Positions 1 through 5,704 of a DNA stretch of 6,035 nucleotides are shown piece after piece (positions within the stretch are counted from its first letter, which is position 1; the number at the start of each line of letters is the position of its first letter). Location: positions 1 through 6,035 of the forward strand of contig JAHIRR010000071.1 of the NCBI GenBank assembly GCA_018818505.1, in the 5' to 3' direction. This DNA is from Candidatus Omnitrophota bacterium. GTDB lineage: Bacteria; Omnitrophota; Koll11; Gorgyraeales; Gorgyraeaceae. The translations under genes were made by a program, and so were the position numbers. The notes below the pieces were generated by a model, which was given only the letters and a program-made list of their open reading frames with translations, was not told the DNA's origin and did not search any database.

Positions 1-2
1 CA

Positions 3-761
3 AAAAAGATACAAGAGATCGAGAGATCTTTTGAGCAGCAAGCGCCAGAAGAGGAATCAGAACAGCAAAAGAAAAAAGATGATGGCGAGTGGACAAGGAT
101 AGAGAACAAATCAGAAGAGAAGGCAGTAAAAAGCACTCCGAAACCAAAACCAAAGAGAAAGAAAAAGGTTGTAAGAAAAATTAAAAAGACATCTGCAGAA
201 GAAGAGCCCAAGCCAAAGAAGAAAATAGTAAAAAAGCGAGGTGAGCGAGTCCCGAGCGAAGTCGAGGGAGAAAAGGTTAGAAATAAGAAAAAGACCCCTG
301 GCGATGAATGGACAAGACTCGGAGGTACTCCAGGGGAAGGGACGAAAAGATCTGATATTGATGCGGAATTGCAGGAGTCATTGAGGCTGGCAGAAGAAAG
401 GCTTCGAGAGGAAAAGCGAAAGGCGCCCGTTGCTAGCGCGAGTAAAAAGACCACTGATCTCTCAAACGCAAACGACGTTAAAAAGGCCAGGCCAGCTTCT
501 AGTGCCAGCGGCTCTTACACAAAGGCCAAGAGTTACCTGAGTAAAGGAGAATACGCAAGGGCACTTGATGAGATAAGGCTGGCAAAAAAGGATAATCCTG
601 GTGATCCAGCGCTTCTGGAGCTGGAACAGGAAGTAAAAAATAAGATGAAGGAGGAGAGGATAGGAGACCATTATAATGAAGGTGTAATGCGCTATCAGCA
701 GGACGATTTCCAAGGCGCAAGAAAAGAGTTCGAGGCAATACTCAATATTTTGCCGGAATAG
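3..761 (+). CDS. Lysine-rich TPR-repeat protein, C-terminal part (5' end outside window)
   Basis: The frame is open from the left edge to the TAG at 759-761 (252 visible residues), so an internal TTG at 369 is not a credible start. Visible residues 1-120 are low-complexity and highly charged, rich in Lys, Glu and Pro (runs such as KPKPKRKKK and PKPKKKIVKK). This suggests a disordered linker. A short motif occurs twice, DGEWTRI (81-101) and GDEWTRL (300-320). Residues about 170-203 and 219-252 fit the TPR pattern. The second unit has G, Y, F, A, F and P at the expected places (GVMRYQQDDFQGARKEFEAILNILP) and the protein stops right after it, where a capping helix would normally follow. TPRs bind proteins; no partner or function can be named, and no catalytic domain is visible. 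A palindromic repeat is read in frame at 250-269. polA starts 47 bases downstream. Confidence 0.8.
   Translation, partial: KKIQEIERSFEQQAPEEESEQQKKKDDGEWTRIENKSEEKAVKSTPKPKPKRKKKVVRKIKKTSAEEEPKPKKKIVKKRGERVPSEVEGEKVRNKKKTPGDEWTRLGGTPGEGTKRSDIDAELQESLRLAEERLREEKRKAPVASASKKTTDLSNANDVKKARPASSASGSYTKAKSYLSKGEYARALDEIRLAKKDNPGDPALLELEQEVKNKMKEERIGDHYNEGVMRYQQDDFQGARKEFEAILNILPE
250..269 (+). repeat. Short palindromic repeat, copy 1, read in frame inside the TPR protein
   Basis: The arms TCCC (250-253) and GGGA (266-269) pair around the core GAGCGAAGTCGA. The same core type recurs at 4254-4272 (minus strand) and 6008-6026 with different arms. Here it encodes V-P-S-E-V-E-G within an otherwise Lys/Glu/Pro linker, with no frame disruption. 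It is probably a dispersed element tolerated in a disordered segment; this is inference from three copies in one window. Confidence 0.6.
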
Positions 762-784
762 CATCACTAATTTTTATATATAAA
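750..784 (+). promoter_or_regulatory. Possible polA promoter
   Basis: The only AT-rich stretch between the TPR gene and polA contains the 12-bp palindrome TTTATATATAAA (773-784). It offers -10-like hexamers TATATA (775-780) or TATAAA (779-784). A weak -35-like TTGCCG (750-755) lies 19 or 23 bases upstream, which is longer than ideal. If used, transcription would start within about 20 bases of the polA ATG. Sequence resemblance only. Confidence 0.25.
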
Positions 785-808
785 TCCTTCCATTTCATAC
801 AGCAATCC

Positions 809-3481
809 ATGAAAAAGAAGAAACTATTTTTGATTGATGGAAATTCTTATTGTTACAGGGCTTTTTATGCCATAAAGGAACTCAGGAACTCAAAGGGCAT
901 GCCGACGAACGCGGTCTACGGATTTGTATTGATGCTCAGGAAGCTGCTCGCCAGCGAAAAACCAGATTATCTCGCTATAGCCTTTGATCTTAAGGGGCCG
1001 ACATTCAGGCATAAGAAATTCAAAGAGTATAAGATAACGCGAAAACCCATGCCAGATGACCTTATTTCGCAGATGCCGCTTATAAAAGAGGTAGTGTCAG
1101 CATATAATATTCCGATATTCGAAAAACAGGGCTTTGAGGCGGATGATATCCTTGCTACGATCGCCAAAAAGGTCTCAAAAAAAGACACAACAGTCTATGT
1201 AGTAACTGGTGATAAAGATATGCTGCAGTTCGTAAGCGAGAATATAAAGATATGCTCTACGCATAAGGAAGGCCTTATTTATGATAGAAAAAAGGTAGAA
1301 GAGAGATTTTCTGGCCTGGGGCCTGAGAGCATCGTGGATCTTATGGCGCTCGCAGGGGACCAGACAGATAATATACCAGGCGTGCGCGGCATAGGCGAAA
1401 AGACAGCGATTGATTTAATAAAAGAGTTTGGTGACATAGATATGCTCTACAAGAATCTTGATAAGATAAAAAGTGATTCGAAAAGAAAAACTTTAAAGGA
1501 CGGCGAAGAGAACGCCCGCATGTCAAAAGAGCTGGCTATCCTGGATAGCGCTGTACCTATAGATATAGACGAAGAATCCATGCTCTTAAGCGAACCTGAC
1601 ACAAAAAGACTTTTGGACATCTTTAAAGAACTGGAATTCAAGGCCTTTGCGAAAGAGCTTTCGTCTCAGGATTCCCATGTGCGGCGCGAAGCCAGCTACG
1701 AGACCATAACCGATAAGGCCAAATTTGATGAGCTTGTGAAAAAATTAAAGAAGCAGCGCTCGTTTGTCTTGGACTTTGAAACTACAGGCGAGGATCCTTT
1801 GCAGGCAAGGCCCCTTGGTGTTTCGTTCTGCTGGGAGCCGGGGAGGGCGTATTATGTGGCTTTAGCGAAGGAACAAGGGGTTGAGATGGCGCATGTGTTT
1901 AGCGCGCTGAAGCCGATCTTAGAGGATGAGGAGATAAAAAAGATCGGCCAGAACATCAAGTATGAAAAACTGATCCTGGAAATGCAGGGCATAGAGCTTA
2001 AGGGGATAGAATTTGACACAATGATCGCGTCATATTTATTAAATCCTTCGAAGCTTAATCATAATCTCGATGACATTGCATTCGAATACCTTGATCATAA
2101 GATGATATCCATGGCAGATCTTTTAGGCACTGGCAAAAAAAAGATAAGCATGGAGGATGTGCCTCTGGACAGGCTCTCTGAATATTCCTGTGAGGATAGC
2201 GATGTCACACTGAGGCTGAAACAAATCTTGGAAAAAGAGCTATTTAAAAAGGAGCTGGCCATCCTTTTTAAGGATATCGAAATACCTCTAATAGATGTGC
2301 TGTCGCAGATGGAAAAAAATGGCGTAAAGATAGACATTGCCTTATTAAAAAACGAATCAAAAGAGGTAGAGGAGATATTATGCACTACAGTAAAAAACAT
2401 TTATAAAATGGCCGGGGGTGAGTTTAATATAAATTCACCAAAGCAGCTAAGCCAGATTCTGTTTGAGCGGCTGGAGCTGCCGGTGGTAAAAAAGACAAAG
2501 ACAGGTTTTTCAACAGACGTTGGTGTGCTGGAGAGATTATCGAGCGTGCATCCATTGCCAAAAGAGCTTTTGCTGTATAGAGAGCTGTCAAAGTTAAAAT
2601 CAACATATATAGACGCTCTGCCTGAACTGGTGAATAAAAAAACAGGAAGGCTTCACACCTCGTTTAATCAGACAGTCACAGCCACAGGCAGGCTTTCTTC
2701 CAGCAAGCCAAACCTGCAAAATATACCTATTAAGACAGAGCAGGGCAGAAGGATCAGAAAGGCCTTTATTGGAGAAAAAGATAGATATATAGTGGCAGCG
2801 GATTACTCGCAGATCGAACTGAGGATCTTGGCGCATTTATCAGGCGACGAGGAGCTTGTAGACGCATTTAAAAGAGACTCGGATGTGCATACGCATACCG
2901 CTTCCTTGATCTTTGGGGTGGATGAAAAGGACGTTACCCGCGAGATGCGTTCAAACGCCAAGACAGTAAACTTTGGTATTGTCTATGGTATCAGCGCATT
3001 TGGCCTTTCCATAGGCCTTTCTATTGATCCTGCAAGCGCGCAACAGTTCATAGACGCCTATTTCGAGAGATATCCGCGCGTAAAGACTTATATGGAAGAA
3101 AGAATCGAAGATGCCAGAGACGCCGGTTTCGTTACAACGCTTTTTAATAGGCGCCGATATATCCCTGAGATAAATACAGGCGGCGCCAGAGAGCAGCAGC
3201 AGGCTGAGAGGATAGCGATAAACGCGCCCGTACAGGGCTCAGCAGCTGATCTTATAAAGATCGCTATGATAGACATCCACAGGGAAATAAAAAAGCAAAA
3301 ACTTTCCTCGATGATGACGCTTCAGGTGCATGACGAACTGGTGTTCGAGGTGCCGAAAAAAGAACTTGAGCTGATGAAGGATCTTATCCGCGAAAAGATG
3401 GAGCTCGCTGTAAAACTGAGCGTGCCTGTAAAGGTAACTGTAAAATACGGCAGGAACTGGCTGGAGATGGAAGAGCTTTAG
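809..3481 (+). CDS. polA: DNA polymerase I, full length with 5'-3' and 3'-5' exonuclease domains
   Basis: 890 residues (E. coli PolA: 928). The enzyme fills gaps and removes RNA primers in replication and excision repair. The 5' nuclease domain (1 to about 290) has LIDGNSYCYRAFYA, the acidic FEADD (D112, D113), TGDKD (D135, D137) and the helix-hairpin-helix region AGDQTDNIPGVRGIGEKTA. The 3'-5' exonuclease (about 300-480) keeps all motifs: D322 and E324 in DFETTG, D403 in FDTM, and Y459 with D463 in YSCED. Proofreading should therefore be active, unlike in Taq-type enzymes. The polymerase domain has TATGRLSSSKPNLQNIP, motif A DYSQIELR (D665), motif B R714-K718-F722-Y726 and motif C HDE (841-843). 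F722 matches the E. coli F762 position. The ATG at 809 gives the standard N-terminus, but no Shine-Dalgarno precedes it. The last six codons lie in a hairpin that continues past the stop. The next gene, coaE, starts 57 bases later. Confidence 0.99.
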   Translation: MKKKKLFLIDGNSYCYRAFYAIKELRNSKGMPTNAVYGFVLMLRKLLASEKPDYLAIAFDLKGPTFRHKKFKEYKITRKPMPDDLISQMPLIKEVVSAYNIPIFEKQGFEADDILATIAKKVSKKDTTVYVVTGDKDMLQFVSENIKICSTHKEGLIYDRKKVEERFSGLGPESIVDLMALAGDQTDNIPGVRGIGEKTAIDLIKEFGDIDMLYKNLDKIKSDSKRKTLKDGEENARMSKELAILDSAVPIDIDEESMLLSEPDTKRLLDIFKELEFKAFAKELSSQDSHVRREASYETITDKAKFDELVKKLKKQRSFVLDFETTGEDPLQARPLGVSFCWEPGRAYYVALAKEQGVEMAHVFSALKPILEDEEIKKIGQNIKYEKLILEMQGIELKGIEFDTMIASYLLNPSKLNHNLDDIAFEYLDHKMISMADLLGTGKKKISMEDVPLDRLSEYSCEDSDVTLRLKQILEKELFKKELAILFKDIEIPLIDVLSQMEKNGVKIDIALLKNESKEVEEILCTTVKNIYKMAGGEFNINSPKQLSQILFERLELPVVKKTKTGFSTDVGVLERLSSVHPLPKELLLYRELSKLKSTYIDALPELVNKKTGRLHTSFNQTVTATGRLSSSKPNLQNIPIKTEQGRRIRKAFIGEKDRYIVAADYSQIELRILAHLSGDEELVDAFKRDSDVHTHTASLIFGVDEKDVTREMRSNAKTVNFGIVYGISAFGLSIGLSIDPASAQQFIDAYFERYPRVKTYMEERIEDARDAGFVTTLFNRRRYIPEINTGGAREQQQAERIAINAPVQGSAADLIKIAMIDIHREIKKQKLSSMMTLQVHDELVFEVPKKELELMKDLIREKMELAVKLSVPVKVTVKYGRNWLEMEEL

Positions 3482-3493
3482 CTCTTCCATCTC
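3464..3493. repeat. Perfect 14-bp inverted repeat across the polA stop codon
   Basis: Arm 3464-3477 (GAGATGGAAGAGCT) is exactly complementary to 3480-3493, leaving two bases between them (effectively a TTTA loop). The polA TAG sits in the turn. It would be a very stable RNA hairpin. No T run follows, so it is not a classical intrinsic terminator. It could protect the 3' end of the polA message or be part of a dispersed palindrome. Confidence 0.75.
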
Positions 3494-3494
3494 T

Positions 3495-3526
3495 GCGAAG
3501 CTGTGCATGGAAGTAGCACAGCGAAG
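3495..3526. repeat. Second hairpin in the polA-coaE junction, flanked by GCGAAG
   Basis: GCTGTGC (3500-3506) pairs with GCACAGC (3516-3522) around the 9-base loop ATGGAAGTA. The unit is bracketed by direct copies of GCGAAG (3495-3500 and 3521-3526). ATGGAAG in the loop also repeats 3467-3473 and can pair with CTTCCAT at 3484-3490, so this hairpin and the one at the polA stop are mutually exclusive in part. Confidence 0.55.
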
Positions 3527-3538
3527 AAGGATGGAGGA
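3527..3538 (+). promoter_or_regulatory. Ribosome binding site region of coaE
   Basis: AAGGA (3527-3531) lies 7 bases before the ATG at 3539 and is the better-spaced Shine-Dalgarno. A stronger GGAGG (3533-3537) ends only one base before the ATG, too close for normal use. The site decides the start: it excludes the GTG at 3503, which would add 12 residues encoded by the hairpin. Confidence 0.55.
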
Positions 3539-4105
3539 ATGTTAATCGGTGTAACTGGAAACTATGGCAGCGGCAAGACGACAGTCGCAGGGATGTTTGC
3601 GGGGCGCGGCGCCTTTGTGATCGACGCGGACAAGGTCTGCCATTCTTTGATGGGGCGTTCCATGCCAGTGTACAAAAAGATCATCAAGCATTTTGGCGCG
3701 GGCATCCTTGATGCGAGAAAGAATATCGACAGGCGCGCCCTCGCAGAGATCGTGTTTAGCAATAGGTCAAAATTGGACCTATTGAATAGATCAGTGCATC
3801 CATCCGCGATAAAAGAAATAAATAAAATAATCCGAAGAAACAAAAAAAGAAAGATCATTATCGTGGACGCCGCGCTTTTAATAGAAAGTGATTTTTATAA
3901 AAACATGGATAAGATAATCGTTGTCAAGGCTGTCTCAAGAAAAAAGGATAGCTTACGGAGAATAAGGATGCAGGCGAGCTTTAAAAAAAAGCTTAGGCTT
4001 GCAGACTTTACCATAGATAATAGCGGATCGAAGAAAAAAACACTATCCCAGGTCAGAAGGATCTGGAAACAATTAAGTAAGGCCATGAGTTGCGAAAATT
4101 TTTAA
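3539..4105 (+). CDS. coaE: Dephospho-CoA kinase with shortened lid region
   Basis: 188 residues. CoaE phosphorylates the ribose 3'-OH of dephospho-CoA with ATP, the last step of coenzyme A synthesis, in the cytoplasm. Evidence: the N-terminal P-loop GNYGSGKTT (7-15), VIDADKVCH (27-35), the RRALAEIVFSN block (65-75), LLNRSVHP (81-88), VDAALLIES (109-117, where families usually have PLL rather than ALL) and LADFTIDNSGS (154-164). Between IIVVK (126-130) and LADF the family normally carries a lid of the form R-x-x-R-D/L-G-(I/L)-(S/T)-x-E-E-x-x-x-R-I. Here only SLRRIRMQASFKKKLR remains. By hand alignment to E. coli CoaE about 13 residues are missing, with the frame kept. The start at 3539 gives the canonical MLIGVTG opening. 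The last eight codons lie in the left arm of a hairpin. rho follows after 196 bases. Confidence 0.95.
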   Translation: MLIGVTGNYGSGKTTVAGMFAGRGAFVIDADKVCHSLMGRSMPVYKKIIKHFGAGILDARKNIDRRALAEIVFSNRSKLDLLNRSVHPSAIKEINKIIRRNKKRKIIIVDAALLIESDFYKNMDKIIVVKAVSRKKDSLRRIRMQASFKKKLRLADFTIDNSGSKKKTLSQVRRIWKQLSKAMSCENF

Positions 4106-4125
4106 TTTTTGCAACTCATTTGGCC
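4081..4125. repeat. Long stem-loop spanning the coaE stop codon
   Basis: ATGAGTTGCGAAAA (4085-4098) pairs with TTTTTGCAACTCAT (4106-4119) over 14 positions, with one G-U, around a T/A-rich loop. GGCC (4081-4084) and GGCC (4122-4125) extend the stem after a small bulge. The coaE TAA (4103-4105) is in the loop. No T tract follows the stem, so termination activity is doubtful. The arm encodes the coaE C-terminus KAMSCENF, which may have been supplied by the element. Confidence 0.7.
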
Positions 4126-4241
4126 GAACTTACCCCGCCCTTTTGTTTCAGGCGTTTGGTTTTACAGTAAGCGCTACGCACTGTAAATACTGATGTATAC
4201 AAAAAGTGAAACGCACTAAACAAAAGGGCGGGGTCAATTCG
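4125..4241. repeat. 117-base imperfect inverted-repeat element in the rho leader
   Basis: The 17-bp arm 4132-4148 (ACCCCGCCCTTTTGTTT) is exactly complementary to 4218-4234. The pairing continues inward after a 3x3 mismatch with GCGTTT/AAACGC (4152-4157 with 4209-4214) and outward with CGAA/TTCG (4125-4128 with 4238-4241). Its centre contains a separate hairpin (4161-4187) and the 8-bp palindrome TGTATACA (4194-4201). No ORF on either strand looks real here. The architecture resembles a MITE-like or REP-like element, or a large structured leader. No clean target-site duplication is visible. Confidence 0.7.
4161..4187. repeat. Hairpin nested inside the 117-base element
   Basis: TTTACAGT (4161-4168) pairs perfectly with ACTGTAAA (4180-4187). 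Inside it GCG (4171-4173) pairs with CGC (4177-4179) around CTA, with a two-base AA bulge on the left. Three of its T residues could alternatively pair with the A run at 4203-4205 of the larger element. Confidence 0.6.
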
Positions 4242-4284
4242 CACAGCAACTTACCTCGCACTTCGTGCTCCGTAAGTTGCGTGC
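4241..4284. repeat. Stem-loop just upstream of the rho RBS (palindromic repeat, copy 2)
   Basis: GCAC (4241-4244) pairs with GTGC (4281-4284), GCAACTTAC (4246-4254) with GTAAGTTGC (4272-4280), and GCAC (4258-4261) with GTGC (4265-4268). There is a one-base bulge, a 3x3 internal loop and the terminal loop TTC. Read on the minus strand the inner part is CGGAGCACGAAGTGCGAGG, the same core as at 250-269 with AC and G added symmetrically. It ends four bases before the rho Shine-Dalgarno, so it may affect rho translation or be a tolerated dispersed repeat. Confidence 0.65.
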
Positions 4285-4288
4285 TCAT

Positions 4289-4304
4289 GGAGGAGCGTGA
4301 CATG
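4289..4304 (+). promoter_or_regulatory. Shine-Dalgarno and start codon of rho
   Basis: GGAGG (4289-4293) stands 8 bases before the ATG at 4302. An in-frame ATG at 4287 overlaps this site and an in-frame GTG at 4206 lies inside the inverted repeat. Both are rejected because only 4302 is correctly spaced. GCTC (4283-4286) can pair with GAGC (4293-4296), which would present most of the Shine-Dalgarno in a small loop. Confidence 0.85.
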
Positions 4305-5567
4305 ACTGTAAAAGAAAAGCTGGATATTGAAAAACTTAAAGCCTTGAAAGTATCAGAGCTGAACAAAGTAGCCGCTGATCTGAAGGTCAACGGTGTGAGC
4401 GGGCTGAGAAAACAGGAACTGATATTTAAGGTGCTTCAGGCGCAGACAGAAAAGGCAGGCCTCATATTTGGCGAGGGCGTGCTGGAGACACTTCCTGATG
4501 GATTTGGGTTTTTGCGCTCTGTCAATTATAGTTATCTTCCAGGGCCGGATGACATATATGTCTCACCTTCGCAGATTAAAAAATTTAGCATGCGTACAGG
4601 CGATACTGTGAGCGGACAGATAAGGCCGCCAAAGGAGGGCGAAAAATATTTTGCGCTCCTTAAGGTGGAGGCGATAAATTTTGAAGGGCCTGAGGCCTCA
4701 AAGGATAAGATATTATTCGATAATCTTACGCCTCTTTATCCGAACGAGAGATTTATATTGGAAACAAAAAAGGATGAGCTTTCCACGCGGGTAATGGATC
4801 TATTGACACCCATAGGAAAGGGCCAGAGAGGTATGATAGTCGCCCCGCCTTACAGTGGAAAAACCATTATTATGCAGAAGGTAGCGAACAGCATAGCGAC
4901 AAACTGTCCTGACGCCTCTATCATAGTGCTTCTTATAGACGAGAGGCCTGAGGAGGTTACAGATATGCAGCGCTCAGTAAAGGGCGAGGTAGTAAGTTCG
5001 ACATTTGACGAGCCTGCTGAGAGGCACGTGCAGGTGGCAGAGATGGCGCTTGCAAAGGCAAGGCGGCTTGTCGAACACAAGAGGGATGTTGTGATACTTC
5101 TCGATAGCATAACGCGCTTGGCAAGGGCGTATAACACAGTTGTGCCGCACTCCGGAAAGATACTTTCAGGAGGCGTGGATTCAAAGGCGCTTCATAAACC
5201 AAAAAGGTTCTTTGGTTCGGCCAGGAACATAGAGGAGGGCGGGAGCCTTACTATCATAGCCACTGCCTTAGTTGACACAGGCAGCAGGATGGACGAGGTC
5301 ATATTCGAGGAATTTAAAGGAACAGGAAACATGGAGCTGCAGCTGGACAGAAGCCTATTCCAGAGAAGGGTCTACCCGGCGATCGACATTAAAAGATCAA
5401 ACACAAGAAAAGAAGAGCTTTTGATGAGCGAGAAAGAGCTGCAGAGAGTGTGGGTATTAAGAAAGGTCCTGAATGAGCTAAACAGCGTTGAGGCAATGGA
5501 GCTTCTTCTCGGTAAGCTTCAAAGGACAAAGTCAAACGAGGAATTCTTAGAAAGCATGAACCAGTAA
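4302..5567 (+). CDS. rho: Transcription termination factor Rho
   Basis: 421 residues (E. coli Rho: 419). Rho is a hexameric RNA-dependent ATPase that loads on unstructured C-rich RNA and dislodges RNA polymerase. In order: Rho N-terminal helical domain (about 11-47); cold-shock-type primary RNA site (about 57-127) with the RNP motif DGFGFLRS; Walker A APPYSGKT (181-188, K187); catalytic region [15 protein letters not shown] (E214); Walker [17 protein letters not shown] (D268); Q-loop [11 protein letters not shown] (281-291); R-loop DTGSRMDEV (325-333); and the arginine-finger segment NTRKEEL (R369). Walker A has Y184-S185 where E. coli has K-A. There is no N-terminal insertion. The gene has the longest and most structured leader in the window, compatible with autoregulation by attenuation as known for E. 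coli rho, though this is not shown here. The lack of intrinsic terminators around it fits reliance on Rho. Confidence 0.99.
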   Translation: MTVKEKLDIEKLKALKVSELNKVAADLKVNGVSGLRKQELIFKVLQAQTEKAGLIFGEGVLETLPDGFGFLRSVNYSYLPGPDDIYVSPSQIKKFSMRTGDTVSGQIRPPKEGEKYFALLKVEAINFEGPEASKDKILFDNLTPLYPNERFILETKKDELSTRVMDLLTPIGKGQRGMIVAPPYSGKTIIMQKVANSIATNCPDASIIVLLIDERPEEVTDMQRSVKGEVVSSTFDEPAERHVQVAEMALAKARRLVEHKRDVVILLDSITRLARAYNTVVPHSGKILSGGVDSKALHKPKRFFGSARNIEEGGSLTIIATALVDTGSRMDEVIFEEFKGTGNMELQLDRSLFQRRVYPAIDIKRSNTRKEELLMSEKELQRVWVLRKVLNELNSVEAMELLLGKLQRTKSNEEFLESMNQ

Positions 5568-5584
5568 ACAATACAGTAAAATGA

Positions 5585-5691
5585 CACGAAATAACCAAGA
5601 TACAAGAAACAATAACCAAACAATAACCAATAATCAAATGCCAATGACCAAACCCGCGTTACAGAGATGTTTGGTTATTGATTATTTCGTG
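5585..5691. repeat. ATAACCAA repeat array forming an imperfect inverted repeat between rho and rpmE
   Basis: ATAACCAA occurs exactly at 5591-5598, 5612-5619 and 5623-5630. Variants lie at 5630-5637 (ATAATCAA) and 5644-5651 (ATGACCAA). The reverse complement TTGGTTAT is at 5671-5678 and TTGATTAT at 5678-5685. CACGAAATAA (5585-5594) pairs with 5682-5691, and AATAACCAAACA (5611-5622) pairs with 5668-5679. There is no coding signal or T-run terminator. The irregular spacing (21, 11, 7 and 14 bases) argues against a simple slippage repeat. Confidence 0.65.
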
Positions 5692-5704
5692 CATAAAACT
5701 AAAT

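Noticed and set aside
369..761. A 130-residue gene starting at the TTG at 369
   Set aside because: The frame is open to the left edge of the window with the same Lys/Glu-rich character, so 369 is internal to a longer gene that enters from the left.
462..767. Minus-strand ORF with a hydrophobic, membrane-like translation
   Set aside because: It is antisense to the TPR gene; antisense of Lys/Glu-rich codons gives Phe/Leu-rich peptides. No ribosome binding site and no family resemblance.
3503..3538. A coaE start at the GTG at 3503
   Set aside because: The extra 12 residues are encoded by the junction hairpin, and the canonical CoaE opening begins at the ATG at 3539.
4081..4125. Intrinsic terminator after coaE
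   Set aside because: The T-rich segment is in the loop and 3' arm of the stem, and the stem is not followed by a U run, so it lacks the defining feature.
4127..4255. AACTTACC at 4127-4134 and 4248-4255 as a target-site duplication of the 117-base element
   Set aside because: The left copy overlaps the inverted-repeat arm while the right copy lies 13 bases beyond the other arm, so the geometry is wrong. An 8-base match over this distance can occur by chance.
4206..4301. A rho start at the GTG at 4206, or the ATG at 4287
   Set aside because: The 4206-4301 segment encodes unconserved residues within inverted repeats. Only the ATG at 4302 has a correctly spaced GGAGG.
4148..4390. Minus-strand ORF across the rho leader
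   Set aside because: It runs through the inverted repeats and the start of rho in antisense, with no recognisable domain and no upstream signals.
5585..5691. CRISPR array
   Set aside because: The repeat unit is 8 bases, spacing is 7-21 bases and irregular, and inverted copies are present. No cas genes in the window.
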